DNA of 64,000 nt from Hemileia vastatrix. Lineage: Eukaryota > Basidiomycota > Pucciniomycetes > Pucciniales > Zaghouaniaceae. The notes beneath the pieces were generated by a model that was not told the origin of the DNA, searched no databases, and saw only the letters and a program-made list of their open reading frames with translations. Of the stretch, positions 19,882-31,318 are shown in pieces. The first letter of the stretch is position 1. The number at the start of each line of letters is the position of its first letter. The stretch covers positions 24,773,683-24,837,682 of the forward strand of contig JASXTE010000002.1 of the NCBI GenBank assembly GCA_030280995.1, given 5' to 3'. A program made the translations under genes and the position numbers.

Positions 19882-22800
19882 AAAGGGCTGATCAGACTAT
19901 TGCTGTAATCTCTCCTCAAGAAGAAATCCCGGATTGCAGTAGGTCAGCTCAAGTGGAGATATATCAAGTGGAATCTCAACTTTTTGTAGATAATATTACT
20001 TTATTATGTCAATTTTTGTCAAATTATTTGTCTGGTTTCAGTTTTTCTTCAAGTTTTTCTCTCAAGTTTGTTTCAAGTTCTGAAGATGTTTTAGGGAAAA
20101 TTTTGTTGGAGCAGAAAAGTTTTGGAGTGGTGGCAAACGGGTCTAAAAGTAAGTCCTCCCAATTGTGCACTGCTAGGGTTTCTTCTACACCTTTCAAAAA
20201 CATTACCATGGCCACACATGTGAGCATTGGGGACACCCCTGGTTGTTTTTCTAGGAATAGCAAGAAACAATTTGACAAAAATCAAGAAAAAAATCTCGAG
20301 ATAAATGAAAATCAACAAAAAAATTATTTATGTAAAGATATTATCAATAGGGCTGAGCCTACTTGGCATGCTGGTAACCTCTTGCATGAGGATAGACTGC
20401 CAACTTTTCATACTTTTGATTATTCTTTTCTTATTTCTAAAAATAAAAATCAAATTAAAAATTGTCTGCATAGTAAAAAACTAGATAACAATATTTTTGA
20501 AAATTACAATAATTCTGTTTCTAAAAACTTTAGTAATTCTTTTTCAAAAAATAAAAATACAAATGAAACTGATAAAATTTCTTTATCTGATTCTAATAAT
20601 TCTTTTTGTAAAAATTATATTACTCTTAATTCTGATGAAGATGAAGATTTTGTTGATGAAAGGAGCTCGATTCCTCAAGTAAATGTGGAAGTGGAAGCGG
20701 CAACATATAAGAAGGTTTCTGTGAAAGTTAAACCAATCAATGAAGTGCTGCCAACTGGATTGAATCCGCCGTTGAAGAGACCACTTTTGTCAAGAGATCC
20801 ATATGAAACTCCTTTAAGAAAGAATCTGCCTGAATTTTCTGAAACGTCAAGAATTACTTTTGAAAGGATTGGTGTTGTAAATTTTGGGCCAGAGGGTTGG
20901 TTATCTGGTGAGGAGATGAACTTGCTGTTGGATGTGATGGTGTTGAGAGAGAAGGCTATTGCATTTATGGAAGAAGAGAGGGGTGTTTTAAAGCATTCTT
21001 ATGGTGAACCTTACAAGATTCCAGTTGTTTGTCATGAAACTTGGAAACTCAAGCCAATTCCGATTCCTGCTGCTCTTAAAGATGATTATATTGAAGTTGT
21101 TAGGGAAAGGATTAGGACTGGAATTTATGAAAAATCGTCATCAAGTTATTAAAGTCCAGTTTTTTGTATCAAGAAGCCTAATGGAAAGCTTAGAGTGGTT
21201 CATGATCTTAGGTAATTGAATAGGGTGACTATAAAAGATGCTGGTATTCCTCCAAGTGCCGAGGAATTTGTTGATGTATTTTCTGGAAGGGTATGTTATG
21301 GTTTGGGTGATATTATGGGGGGCTATGATGAAAGAGAATTACATCCGGATTCAAGACCTCTGACAACTTTTGATACTCCTCTTGGACGGTTACAGCTGAC
21401 TAGATTACCTCAAGGTGCTACTAATTCTGTTGCTGTTTATCAAGTACAAATGGCTTGGATTCTTCAAGATGAAATTCCACAGTATGCTGGTATATTTATT
21501 GATGATGGTAGAATTAAAGGTCCTTCAACTGATTATGATAATGAAGTGTTGGAGGAGAATTCAGGTATCAGGAGGTTTATTTGGGAGTATGCAGTAACTT
21601 TGGAAAGGATGTTGTATAAGATTGAAGAAGCTGGTTTAACTGTTTCCGGTTCTAAATTTTCTTGTTGTGTTCCAGCTTTAGAGATTCTTGGTCATGTGGT
21701 GTGTAGGGAAGGCCAAATTATGTCAAAGAAGAAAGTCAAAAAAATTCAATCTTGGCTGAGACCTAGAAACACTACTGAAGTTAAAGGATTTTTGGGAGTA
21801 TGTGTTTATGTTAGGATGTTTATTAGGGATTTCTCGTTATTGGCTGCTCCGTTGAGAAGGTTAACTAGGAAGGATGCTGATTGAGATTGGGATGAAGCTT
21901 GTGAAGAAGCTTTTGTTAAGTTGAAGAAGGTGGTTGGTGAAGATATTATTCTTTATAAAATGGATTATGGTGAAGGAGCTGGTAGGATTTATTTAGCTGT
22001 TGATTCTAGTCAGCTGGCTGCTGGTGCAGTGCTTTCTCAGATGGATAAGGGTGGTTAAATTAGACCAGTTAGGTATGAATCTGTAGTTTTTACTGAGGTG
22101 GAATCAAGATATTCACAACCAAAGTTGGAACTCTGTGGTGTGGCAAAAATTTTAAAGAAACTTCAAAATATCTTATGTGGTCAACATTTTGAACTTCAAG
22201 TGGATGCTAAATCTTTAATTCAGATGATTAATTCACCTAGTTTACCTAATGCTCCAATGACTAGGTGGGTAGCTTTTATTCAAAATTTTTCATTTGATTT
22301 AGTGCACATTCCTGGAAAATCTTTCACTATGTGTGATGGATTGTCAAGAAGACCACCTACAGTAGATGATTCCGATTCAGAAGAGTTTGATTAAGATATA
22401 CCTATAATCAAGGCCAGTACCAAGGGTGCTGAGGACTTTCCATACCTCCCCCATGAGGTTAAACTGGCTGGTTCTATTTTTGTTGAATTTGATGAATTTG
22501 ATGATCTAGTTGATAATGAGGTTTTTGTAGATGAGGATGGTGTGGTTATTTGGGATAATTGGAAGTTTGTTAATGGTGTTTATGTTTGGGATCTGAAGGA
22601 CGATAGTGGTAGCATGAAAAAATGTTTGAATGAGGTGGATTATGTGAATTTCAGCAAACAGCCGAATGCTCAGAGAATGATTGCTCATTCACAAGTGGGA
22701 GATATTGGGGACAGGGAGGTTCCTTTGGATGTTATATTATTGGATTTTTCTGATGAAATTTGGGGCCAGGCTGGGTTTTATTTTTAAATGGTGAAATATT

Positions 22801-24031
22801 TGTTGTCTCTGGGAAAACCAGAAGAATGTGATGAAGCTGAATGGCTGGCTATAAAAAAGAATTCACCTTTTTTTATTTTTCTGGTAGAAGGTTGATGAAA
22901 AGAAGACATCCAAATCCTCAAGTTGTTGTATCTCAAAGAAAAGGTCAAGAATTGGTGATGAAATCTCTTCATGAAGATTTAGGGCATAGGGGCTTTGGAG
23001 AAACTTATAAGCGGATTGCTGATAGATATTGGTGGCCTGGAATGAAGATGGCTGTTAGATCTTGGGTTCAGTCATGTGAAGAATGTCAGAGAAGAAGTTA
23101 TTCAAGGCCAAAAGAACCTGGAAATGCTACCGGTGAAAACACTATCTTTGGACTGGTTAGTTGGGATGCTGTTCACATCAAGGAAGGTAAATATAAGTAA
23201 TTGATTGTGGCAAGGGATGATTTTTCTGGTTGGGTTGAGGCTGTCCCTCTTATTAGTCTATCTGCTAAAAATGTAGCAGAACTTTTGATGAAAGAATGGG
23301 TGTATAGGTATGGTGTTATGAAGTTGGTAACTGTTGATGGCGGCTCCGAGTTTGGTGCAGGCTTCAAGGAAGCTGTTTCAAAAATTGGCTCAAAGGTTAG
23401 GGTGGCGAACCCATATTATCCTGAAGCAGAAGGAATGGTTGAAAGGGGGCATCAAGTTATTAAGGATGCTTTGGTTAAAATGTGTGGAAAAAGTGCTGAA
23501 AAGTGGAGGCATTATTTACCCCTTGTTTTATTTGCTGACAGGATTATCACCAAGAGGACAACTGGTTATTCTCCTTATGAATTAGTTTTTGGTCAGAAAG
23601 CTTTTTTACCGGTTGATCTTGAAGCTGAATCTTATCTTGTTGTTGATTGGGATGTAGTCAAAACTACTGAAGATTTGCTCTGTGCTATAATGCAACAGTT
23701 AGAAAAGAAGGAGGAATATTTGGAGAAGGCATACAATAGGATGATCAAGATCAGGGATTAGTCTGTCAGGTATTGGAATCAAAGGTTGGCTCATAGACTC
23801 AGGAAGCCTTTGAGGCCTGGTGATATGGTGTTGGTGTATAATAGGAGTTTGGAAAGTCAGTGGGGGAAAATGTTTGCTGATAGATGGAATGGACCATATA
23901 GGATTAGAGAACAGGTTTCTGGTGTTTCATATGTTTTGGAAGAACTGGATGGTGTTGTCTTAAAGAATAGGGTAGATGCTGATCAAGTAAAGAAGTTTTA
24001 CCTTAGGGGCACAAAGAGTGCTGAAGTTTGA
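19875..24031 (+). pseudogene. Gyp-C pol: RT, RNase H, integrase (disrupted)
   Basis: After the slip site the frame holds a 400-residue stretch with a strongly Asn/Lys/Ser-rich part (20,400-20,640). RT follows: LKPIPIPAALKDDY, LPQGATNSVAVYQ and the catalytic IFIDDG. RNase H (YSQPKLELCGVAK, LQVDAKSL) and an acidic linker come next. Integrase has the HHCC site HEDLGHRG..CEECQRR, Asp in WDAVHIKEG, Asp in TVDGGSEF and Glu in EAEGMVERGHQ, then GPY/F WNGPYRIREQ. Stops lie at 21,150, 21,217, 21,882, 22,059, 22,392, 22,785, 23,198 and 23,759, with a frame change in a T-run near 22,870. Motifs are preserved but the gene is dead. Confidence 0.9.
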
Positions 24032-24207
24032 CTCCGAAATGAGGATAAACTACAACATCAATCTTTTAGGAAATCTCAGAGTCTTTCGAAAAATCAATCA
24101 TTACCTCAATTTTAAAATTTTATTATGTGGTGAAAATATGAGAGGGAAACAAATTTTGTTAGGAGTGTTCACAGGGGAACCTTCTAGATTTTATATTGGA
24201 AAGTTTG

Positions 24208-24248
24208 GGGGTAATTGATGAGTTGGAAGCTCTATTCACAATTACCCC
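24208..24248 (+). other. GGGGTAATTG hairpin, Gyp-C copy 1
   Basis: A perfect 10-bp stem (GGGGTAATTG with CAATTACCCC) enclosing an inner GAGTTGGAAGCTC stem. See findings for the covarying relatives. Confidence 0.75.
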
Positions 24249-24968
24249 ATAATGTTTGTTTCCAACCCTTCTCTGTTTCTAGTTGAATCCTGGCTTTGTT
24301 TTTTGTTATATAGGTGGTCCTCTATGACTATAAACTGGAACCTAACGTTGACACAGCACAATCTTTTGGAAGTCTGGATTCAATAATTTTGTTTTGTTTC
24401 ATTTTTTTTGTTGTATTGGGGTGGATGATTACTTGTGGTCTCCAATCATTTTTACAAATTGGAGAGAGCCCACCCAGTGATCATCAGTTTGTTTCCTTGA
24501 ATTTCATTAAATTATCATTTTTCAAATCTTCAAATATTCAAAATTTAATGTTAAAAAAAATTATTGTTTTCAAAAATAATTTGTTTTCAAAAATTTCATT
24601 TAATTTTATATTTTTAATTTTTCTTTCCTGTGTATCCACAATCAAGGTGCACTTGGATGTGGGTATGATGTCAGGGGTTCGACTCATCCAAACGGCTGGG
24701 GGACATCTTTTAATTTTTTTTATTTATCTTTAATTTTATTTCTCTTTTTCTTTTATTATATATTTATTTTATTTATTCTGCTAGTCCATCAAGACTTAAA
24801 ACTGAAATTCTTTTCAAGATCATTTATGATTGGTCCCAAACTTCAAGACCATGGAAAACTGAAGATGTCAATAAAACTAGGAATTATAATAGTCAAGATT
24901 TGAGGAGGATTTCTTTTAGTTAGAAGTGTTCATTGGGGAACCTTCTAGATTTTATATTGGCAAGTTTG

Positions 24969-25009
24969 GGGGTAATTGATGAGTTGGCAACTCTTTACAC
25001 AATTACCCC
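24969..25009 (+). other. GGGGTAATTG hairpin, Gyp-C copy 2
   Basis: Same outer stem as at 24,208; the inner stem is GAGTTGGCAACTC, fully paired. Confidence 0.75.
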
Positions 25010-25150
25010 ACAATGTTCATTTATATGCTTTATTTTTTATAGATTGATCTCTAGCATTGGTTTTGTGATGCAGGTGGAAGTCCTCTAAGACTATAAACTG
25101 GTGATTTTCGCGCTTGATGACTCAAGAAAATTCAAGTGGAAGTTGTTTTT

Positions 25151-25432
25151 GGAAATTGGAGGACCTCATGGCAATGTCCAGATCATTGCAGCTCTGGCTC
25201 AGTGGAGATGAAAGCCCACTCTCTAAATTTTCTTTTCTGTAGTTGGTGATTTTGGAAATTGGAGGACCTCATGGCGATGTCCAGATCATTGCAGTTCTGG
25301 CTCAGTGGAGATGAAAGCCCACTCTCTTAATTTTTTTTTGTTGGAGGTGATTGGTAGAGGAGTTTGGAGGACCTCATGGCCATGTCTAGATCATGGCAGT
25401 TCTAGCTCAGTAGGGTTTAAAGCCTACTCTTT
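25151..25432 (+). repeat. three direct repeats of about 75 bp
   Basis: Each contains GGAGGACCTCATGGC, CCAGATCAT or CTAGATCAT, and GAAAGCCCACTCT or its variant. They start near 25,151, 25,253 and 25,361. GGACCTCATGGC itself is near-palindromic. Confidence 0.8.
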
Positions 25433-25567
25433 CATATTCAGCGAGATTGAAGCATCAAAAATCAAGTGGAGTCAACTTTAGAAGCAAAATTTTTATTGAA
25501 ATGATGGTGGAAAAGTTTTTTTATGTGATTCAGAATGGAATGGGAACATTCCATATTGGAGGGAGGA

Positions 25568-27004
25568 TGTGGCATTCCAAATCTGGGTAGGCTACTTAGG
25601 TGAAAATTTGATTGGATCTTGGTTGGAAGAAAATCATGGTGTTAACAGGTGTTAATTTGGTTGAAGGGAGTTAACTGGATTTTTTTTGGGTGGATTTATG
25701 GTGATTTTTGGAGGATTTATGGTGTTTTTTTTGGAGGATTTATGGTGTTTTGGAATGGATATATGTTGGTATTCCTATTGTTATTTGATGGTTTCATGGA
25801 TTGGGTATTGGTTTTACTAAATTTTCTAGGGCTCTCTTGATATTTTTGGTGGATGCAGTGTGCTCATGGAGTAGCCATTTTTTTCTGGTGCACTCCAGTG
25901 CCCTCCAGTTCGCTCCGGTGATTTTCCGGTGCAAAAGCAAAGTGTACTGGAAAAATTCTGTCATTGTGGAAAAGTTTGGTTATGGTGAAAAGATTAACTC
26001 ACTCTGGAAAAATTAGCTCATTATGGAAAAAAGAGCTCATTGTGGCAAAATTTGCTCAAAATGGGAAAGTCTGATCACCAGTGCAAATTTTGGTCACTGC
26101 AGAAAAGTCTGGGCACTGTTGTAAAGTTTGGTCACTGCAGAAAAGTCTGGGCACTGTGGTAAAGTTTGGTCACTGCAGAAAATTCTGGGCACTGTGGTAA
26201 AGTTTGATCACTGTAGAAAAGTCTGATCACCAGTGCAAAGTTTGGTCACTGCAGAAAAGTTTGGCTATTGTGGCAAAATTTGGTTAGAATTTATCATGCT
26301 TGTTAGATCAATAGTTTATGGTAGATCCTATGCATGTAGGGTATTGTTGGAAAGTTCTGGAGGAGGAGAATCAGATAGAAGGGAGAGAATCTTAATCTTC
26401 TACATGTTTTTTGTCTTTTAGTTTCGATAATAAGGGTCTTTTTTGATAATTAACAATATTTAACTTATAACAACAATTATAATAAAAAATATCAAAATAT
26501 AGGGTACCATTGGATAGCTCTTATCCTTGGTGACTCAAATTTATTTCTTTTCTTATAAAATCTATAAAATAAAAATATAATAAAAAACACTCTTTAATTT
26601 TGGTGGGAAACTGGATAAATCTGGGGCAGACCTTTAACAAGGCACCTTTGAACAGATCATCCCAAGGGTAGTTTCTGGGGTACTTTACAGTACTTTTCAG
26701 TCTCTGGGGAAAGTGTTGCGGCTTGTTCTAAGTATTTTCTGTGACTAGTATCAGTGTAATCTGGTATTAGGTATCTGTTTTGGGGTGTAATCATTTATTG
26801 CACTTATTTTTTTTCTATATTATAGGTTTCCAACACTTTCAAAGTCTTTCTCTTAGATTTTCAACTTATCCAACTCTTCAAGCAGATCTTCAAGCTTAGT
26901 TAATTGAATCTTACGTTTACTTAGAGGCACAGGGATTTCTTTTTGTTTTTCCAACTCCCTTGGATTCTGCTTGCAGCAAGGTGACTGTAGGAGTCTACTC
27001 TACA
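25568..27004 (+). repeat. Gyp-C 3' LTR
   Basis: Matches the 5' LTR and starts directly after GGAGGGAGGA. The right flank resumes the Gyp-A LTR (GCACTGAAAGG). Confidence 0.93.
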
Positions 27005-27431
27005 GCACTGAAAGGCAACAACACAGGAAGTAGAACTGAAACAATGAAAAGGTACAATCATAAGTGCGCATGTGGAACATTAGTGAAACAAGTAAATACT
27101 AGTTTAAGTAGGCTCAAGGTATTCTTAGGTGCTGTAGTAGTTACAAGTGGTTTATTTAGTTTCCTAATGAATTAATTAGTGTTTTGCTAATGTGGTGCTA
27201 GAAACAGTACTGGAGATCCACTAGGGAACTGTGTCTGGAGTGCTGAAAAATATAAGAGGGAAAGGCTATCTTATAGGAGTAGGGAGGAGAGTTGTTAGGT
27301 AGAAAAATTATTATTCAAATCAGTTGATTGATTAAAAACATTAGACCTTCATATTATATACTTTTGAAATATATTGTGATATATAGCGATTTTGTCTATT
27401 TTGTGATTACTCTGATAAAAATTTTGTGCAG

Positions 27432-28418
27432 TGTAGACAATCCTATAGTACCAGCTGTAGGCCTTGACCAAGGGAGCTGGAGTAAAACTGGAGAGAAAAA
27501 CTCCTATCCCTTTGAGAAATACCAGGTGAGATTTATTTGCTACAGCAAATTAGAGACTGCTACTATACCCCTTCCAATACACTTCTTGACTGCTTAACAA
27601 GTCAAGACAGTACCCAATAGCAGACCACTGAGAACCAGAGAATCAGAAACCTGAAATGCAGAAAGATCCACACCAAAAAAACCAAAACACTGTGCACTTG
27701 CAACAAACACAGCTAATTGTGGCCAAAAAACTGTGAAAACTGAGTGAGAAAAATGATATCACCTCTGGATGGTTGTATGATAATTAAAGTTGCCCCAAAC
27801 TGTTTTATTCAGTATGTACACACAGACCACCATCTAAAAAATAAATGCACAGCAACAAAAAATTGGCGCTTTTGGAAGCCAAATTGAGTAAAAACCATTT
27901 AGAAGTGCTCCCCAGCCTTCTATAACCGAGGCAGGCAGCCCGCCTAGACACGGCCAGACCTCCCTGAAGCCAGAAAACCACCGAAAACCTCCAACAAAGC
28001 CCAAAATACTTAGAAAAATCCACTACAACTACTAAAACCCTTAAAACACCAAATTGAGCTATGACAACATTGAGAGATTAAATATAGAGCCAAATTATCC
28101 CTACTTAATGGTATTAAGCACTTAACCCTAAGACTTAAGGTTAGCCCGTAAAACACAAAAAATAAAATTAAACAGCTATCTTTTAGAAATGAAAAATGAG
28201 CAAATAACCCCTTAAAACTTAGAATATGAAGAATTTCATCAGGAGATGAAATATAGAGAAAAACCAGGACTATCCAATGGTAGTACCCACATACCCATAG
28301 TCCCAATATTCACTGAATAAAACAGAAAAACACCCAATTATTCAACCAATGTCAATTAAGACATACCAAAACAGCGCCAAACAGACCAACAAAGGCCTCT
28401 GCCAATGTTGGAAGACCA
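27432..28418 (-). mobile_element. solo LTR of Gyp-B, 987 bp
   Basis: The reverse complement matches the Gyp-B LTR from TGGTCTTCCAACATTGG to TTGTCTACA. No internal sequence remains, as after LTR-LTR recombination. It is inserted in the Gyp-A LTR; the flanks CAG/CAG fit the empty site near 56,036, but the duplication is imperfect. Confidence 0.85.
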
Positions 28419-28792
28419 CAGTGTCTGTGTGTATATTTCATATAGTTTGGTGAAAAAAAGTGAAATACAGAGGGAATATATAGATTCAGTAGGATGAACT
28501 ATTATTAGAGTTATTTTATTGCTATAATAAGGCATATTCAAAGAGAGTGCTTCAAGAGGAAGTAGCTGTGGATATTAGCGCTGATTAAGAATAGAGATAT
28601 CCAGATAGTAATATTTTTTTCTTATCTTTACTCATATCTCAACTTATAAGCTATCTAGTCAGATTTTAGTCTACACATTATTGCTCTGTCTTTAAAATAA
28701 GAGTGGCTGGCGCTACTTTTTAGAAATTGAAAAGAAGAACTAACCAATCTTGCATTGTGTCTACTGCTTAGTACTTTTGAACTCTCTAAAAT

Positions 28793-28809
28793 TGGTTTCC
28801 CAACAGTGA
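28793..28809 (+). promoter_or_regulatory. candidate Gyp-A primer-binding site
   Basis: TGGTTTCCCAACAGTG begins where the LTR match ends. It has the expected TGG start, but I do not recognise the tRNA. Confidence 0.4.
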
Positions 28810-29199
28810 AGTAATTGTAACTAGTGCTTGGATTAGATTGTTTGGTTTTCAGGGTTTCATCAAGAAGGTGTAATAAAGCTGGCTCTTCAGTGGAAGATTC
28901 GTAGGATCTACAACAAGTGGATTAATAGCCATTATCAGAGGATAGGGTAGGACTGTATTGTGGATATAGTGGGGTTAAATTATCATGTGTGTGTTTATCT
29001 TTGGATTTCGTTTTGATTCTTGTATTTCAAAGATGTAACCTACTGCGACTACATATAGGGGATTTGAGGAGAGGGTTAAACCTCCCAATACAATGGTGTT
29101 GTTTCGGAAGAGGGTAACTACAATTATCAGGTGTAAAGATGAAAACTTGCGTTTTGTGGGAATTAATACCAAGAAGTTCTTATGTAGGTTTGAATAAGC

Positions 29200-30065
29200 A
29201 TCTGAAGTTCATGGAGTGACCAAATATGATATGGTGTGCTAAGTATTGTTCTTTGTATCAAATGGGTGCAAGGAAAATCTGGAGGATCTAAAGGGTCACA
29301 AAGAGCATGATTGGTCAGCGCTTAATGCTTCAGAGATGGCTTAAGATTAATGAGGAAGCTTGGTACAAGATTAAGGATCTAGATGTCTTGGTTAAGAACA
29401 CCAAAGCTGTAGGGGGTGTTTGGGACCCTGAAGAATTTTAAATTTTCAGGGAGAGTTCAATCAAATGGTTGAGTATTTGGTCAGTAATGAAGATTTTAGT
29501 GATAATAATACATCTTTACCTTGGGTTTGTGAAGCATTAGCGCCAGAAGGGGAGGACTGGGCAAAGAGGCACTTGGATAAATAAGAGAAATTAGTCAAGA
29601 AGAGGGATGGTGATTATAAATACCCTGGATTAAAGGTAGTAGAGACAGAAGTGGAAGCAGAAATGAAGTTACGTTGAGTTGAGCGCCGCGCAGTTAGAGT
29701 CGCTTTGGATAATGAGGAAATAGACAAGGATGCATCTGATGTTCAATCTCTCCTCAGGTGTTGTCCCCTAAAGCTAAAGTTGTAACTATAAAGCATCCAG
29801 ATTCTGTTATGGCTAGGATTGAAAAATTGGAGAAGAAAATAATTTAAGCAGCAAAAGCAAAGGAGGTGTTTAGGCCTAAGAGCTCTTCCCAACAGTCGTG
29901 CTTTGCTACTATGGTATTTTACTATTGTAATAAAGAAGGGCATACTAGGATGAGGTGTAATGTGCTTTAAAAAGATAAAGAAGAGAGGGTAGTTTACAAA
30001 GATGGAACTATGCTTATGTTGGAAAATGGGACTAAGCTTGTTAAAGAAAAGGATCAAGGGATGTG
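29200..30065 (+). pseudogene. Gyp-A gag remnant
   Basis: Heavily broken. The recognisable part is a zinc-knuckle remnant near 29,925, reading FYYCNKEGHTRMRC: the last C-x4-H-x4-C is present, the first Cys is replaced. It lies upstream of protease as expected. Boundaries are loose. Confidence 0.55.
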
Positions 30066-30188
30066 AGCCATGGTAATCAATTATATGAATAAGAAGTCTA
30101 TGGAGGCAAGTCAAGCAAGGGCAAAAATTCTGAAGCCAAACAGAAAGGCAAGGATGCAAGATCTGTTAATTTTGCAGTTACTTGTGCA

Positions 30189-31318
30189 GTGTTGGATTTT
30201 AAAGTAAATGAAGGAGTGGTTGCAGTTACACTTACTGCAGTTCATCTGGAGATGTTTTCAGAAAAACACAAGAAAATGGACCCACCAACAATTAGTAGGC
30301 CAAGAAGAGCTGGTGCTAGGTATGTGAATCCAGAGGATATGGAGGAAGTAGGGTATACTACTAGAGAAAATACACCTGCACCTATGGAAGATGTTGAAAT
30401 GGAAGGTATGGAACCTAGTGGGTATGGTGTGGATCATCAGGGAGAAGAAAAACCTGTGATGATGGAGGAGCCAGAGGTAGTACAGCAAAGGGCAGTATCT
30501 GCTGAAGGAATGCCAGGAGCCAGGCATAATACTCCAAAGAACCCACCTGGGAGAGAAAAAGCTGGTGCAAAGGCAATGCAACCTAAATAAAAAATGCAGC
30601 GCCTAGTTCACTCTGATTTTCCTAAGGCAGCTGAGGATTTAGTTGCGCAGTGTTTAAAAACTACGGTTTTAGTTCCATTGGGGATGCTGACAGCAGTAGC
30701 GCCAGATGTAGCAAACGGAATTGTGGATAAGTGCAGGAAGAAAAGGATTTCTAATTGCGCTGAATTTGATGTAGGGGAGCTATCATTTTAGCCAGTCATT
30801 GGATTTCTTAGGGCACCACATTATGCAGGTCTCTTAGGGTATTTGATGATCACTGTAAATGGTAAGCAGATTAGAGTGTTAGTGGATACAGGTTCACAAA
30901 TTAATGTGGTTTCAGAAGATGATGCAGTGGAGCTAACGGTGATGGCACTGTCCCAGGAATGGTGGAGGTAGGTTGCCTGTTTTAGGTGTAGCAGAGTATG
31001 TACGCACTAGAGTTGTGGGAGCAACAAGAGACATTCATTTTTTATGCTCTAATGGGTGTAGTTAAACCAGTTTTAGGCACACCATTTTTATTGGATTTTT
31101 CTGCAACTATTGATAATTTTTTGAATAAGACTATCAGAATAAGGATTATGGGTGATGGTGGTATTCCAGTAACAGAAGTCTTAGTAGCACCTAAGGCTGG
31201 TGGCTGGAAAACTAAGTACTCTGGAGCAGAAAGATTGGAAAAAGAAGGAGAGATTTATGAGGAAGTCTCAGAGGATGAAATGGGGCAACCGCCAGGAAGG
31301 CTCCAACATTTTCATTAG
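30189..31318 (+). pseudogene. Gyp-A ORF2: linker and aspartic protease
   Basis: A charged, Pro/Glu/Met-rich linker (30,189-30,590) is followed after stops by the protease: LLGYLMITVNGKQIRVLVDTG near 30,835-30,897, with catalytic DTG, then VLGTPFLLDFSATI. Stops at 30,588 and 30,789 and a frame change near 30,950 disrupt it. The homologue of Gyp-C ORF2, it likewise ends with pol in the -1 frame. Confidence 0.72.

Larger units (their letters stand above)
24032..25567 (+). other. Gyp-C 3' untranslated region with structured repeats
   Basis: No gene seen, and no counterpart of the antisense genes of Gyp-A and Gyp-B. It holds two GGGGTAATTG/CAATTACCCC hairpins (24,208-24,248; 24,969-25,009), AGTC/GACT-TAAACTG motifs (about 24,317, 24,783, 25,081), and three copies of a roughly 75-bp sequence (25,151, 25,253, 25,361). 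Confidence 0.7.
15684..27004 (+). mobile_element. Gyp-C, complete Ty3/gypsy element (11.3 kb)
   Basis: LTRs at 15,684-17,110 (1427 bp) and 25,568-27,004 (1437 bp) start TGTGGCATTCC and end CTCTACA. A tRNA-Lys primer-binding site, gag, protease and pol in RT-RNase H-integrase order, and a purine-rich GGAGGGAGGA before the 3' LTR are all present. The flanks read GCGC (left) and GCAC (right). The empty site is preserved at 55,613, so this is a 4-bp target duplication with one later change. Confidence 0.95.
15240..28790 (+). repeat. Gyp-A copy 2 5' LTR, split into three (15,240-15,683; 27,005-27,431; 28,419-28,790)
   Basis: The three pieces laid end to end match the uninterrupted LTR at 55,160-56,410. 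The interruptions are a full Gyp-C element and a solo Gyp-B LTR. The first few dozen bases of the LTR are missing at 15,240. A primer-binding-site candidate follows at 28,793. Confidence 0.85.

Noticed and set aside
28010..28306. Minus-strand frame of 98 codons in the solo LTR (also 12,792-13,034)
   Set aside because: It lies within a non-coding LTR; the similar frame in the other LTR reflects shared DNA, not a gene.
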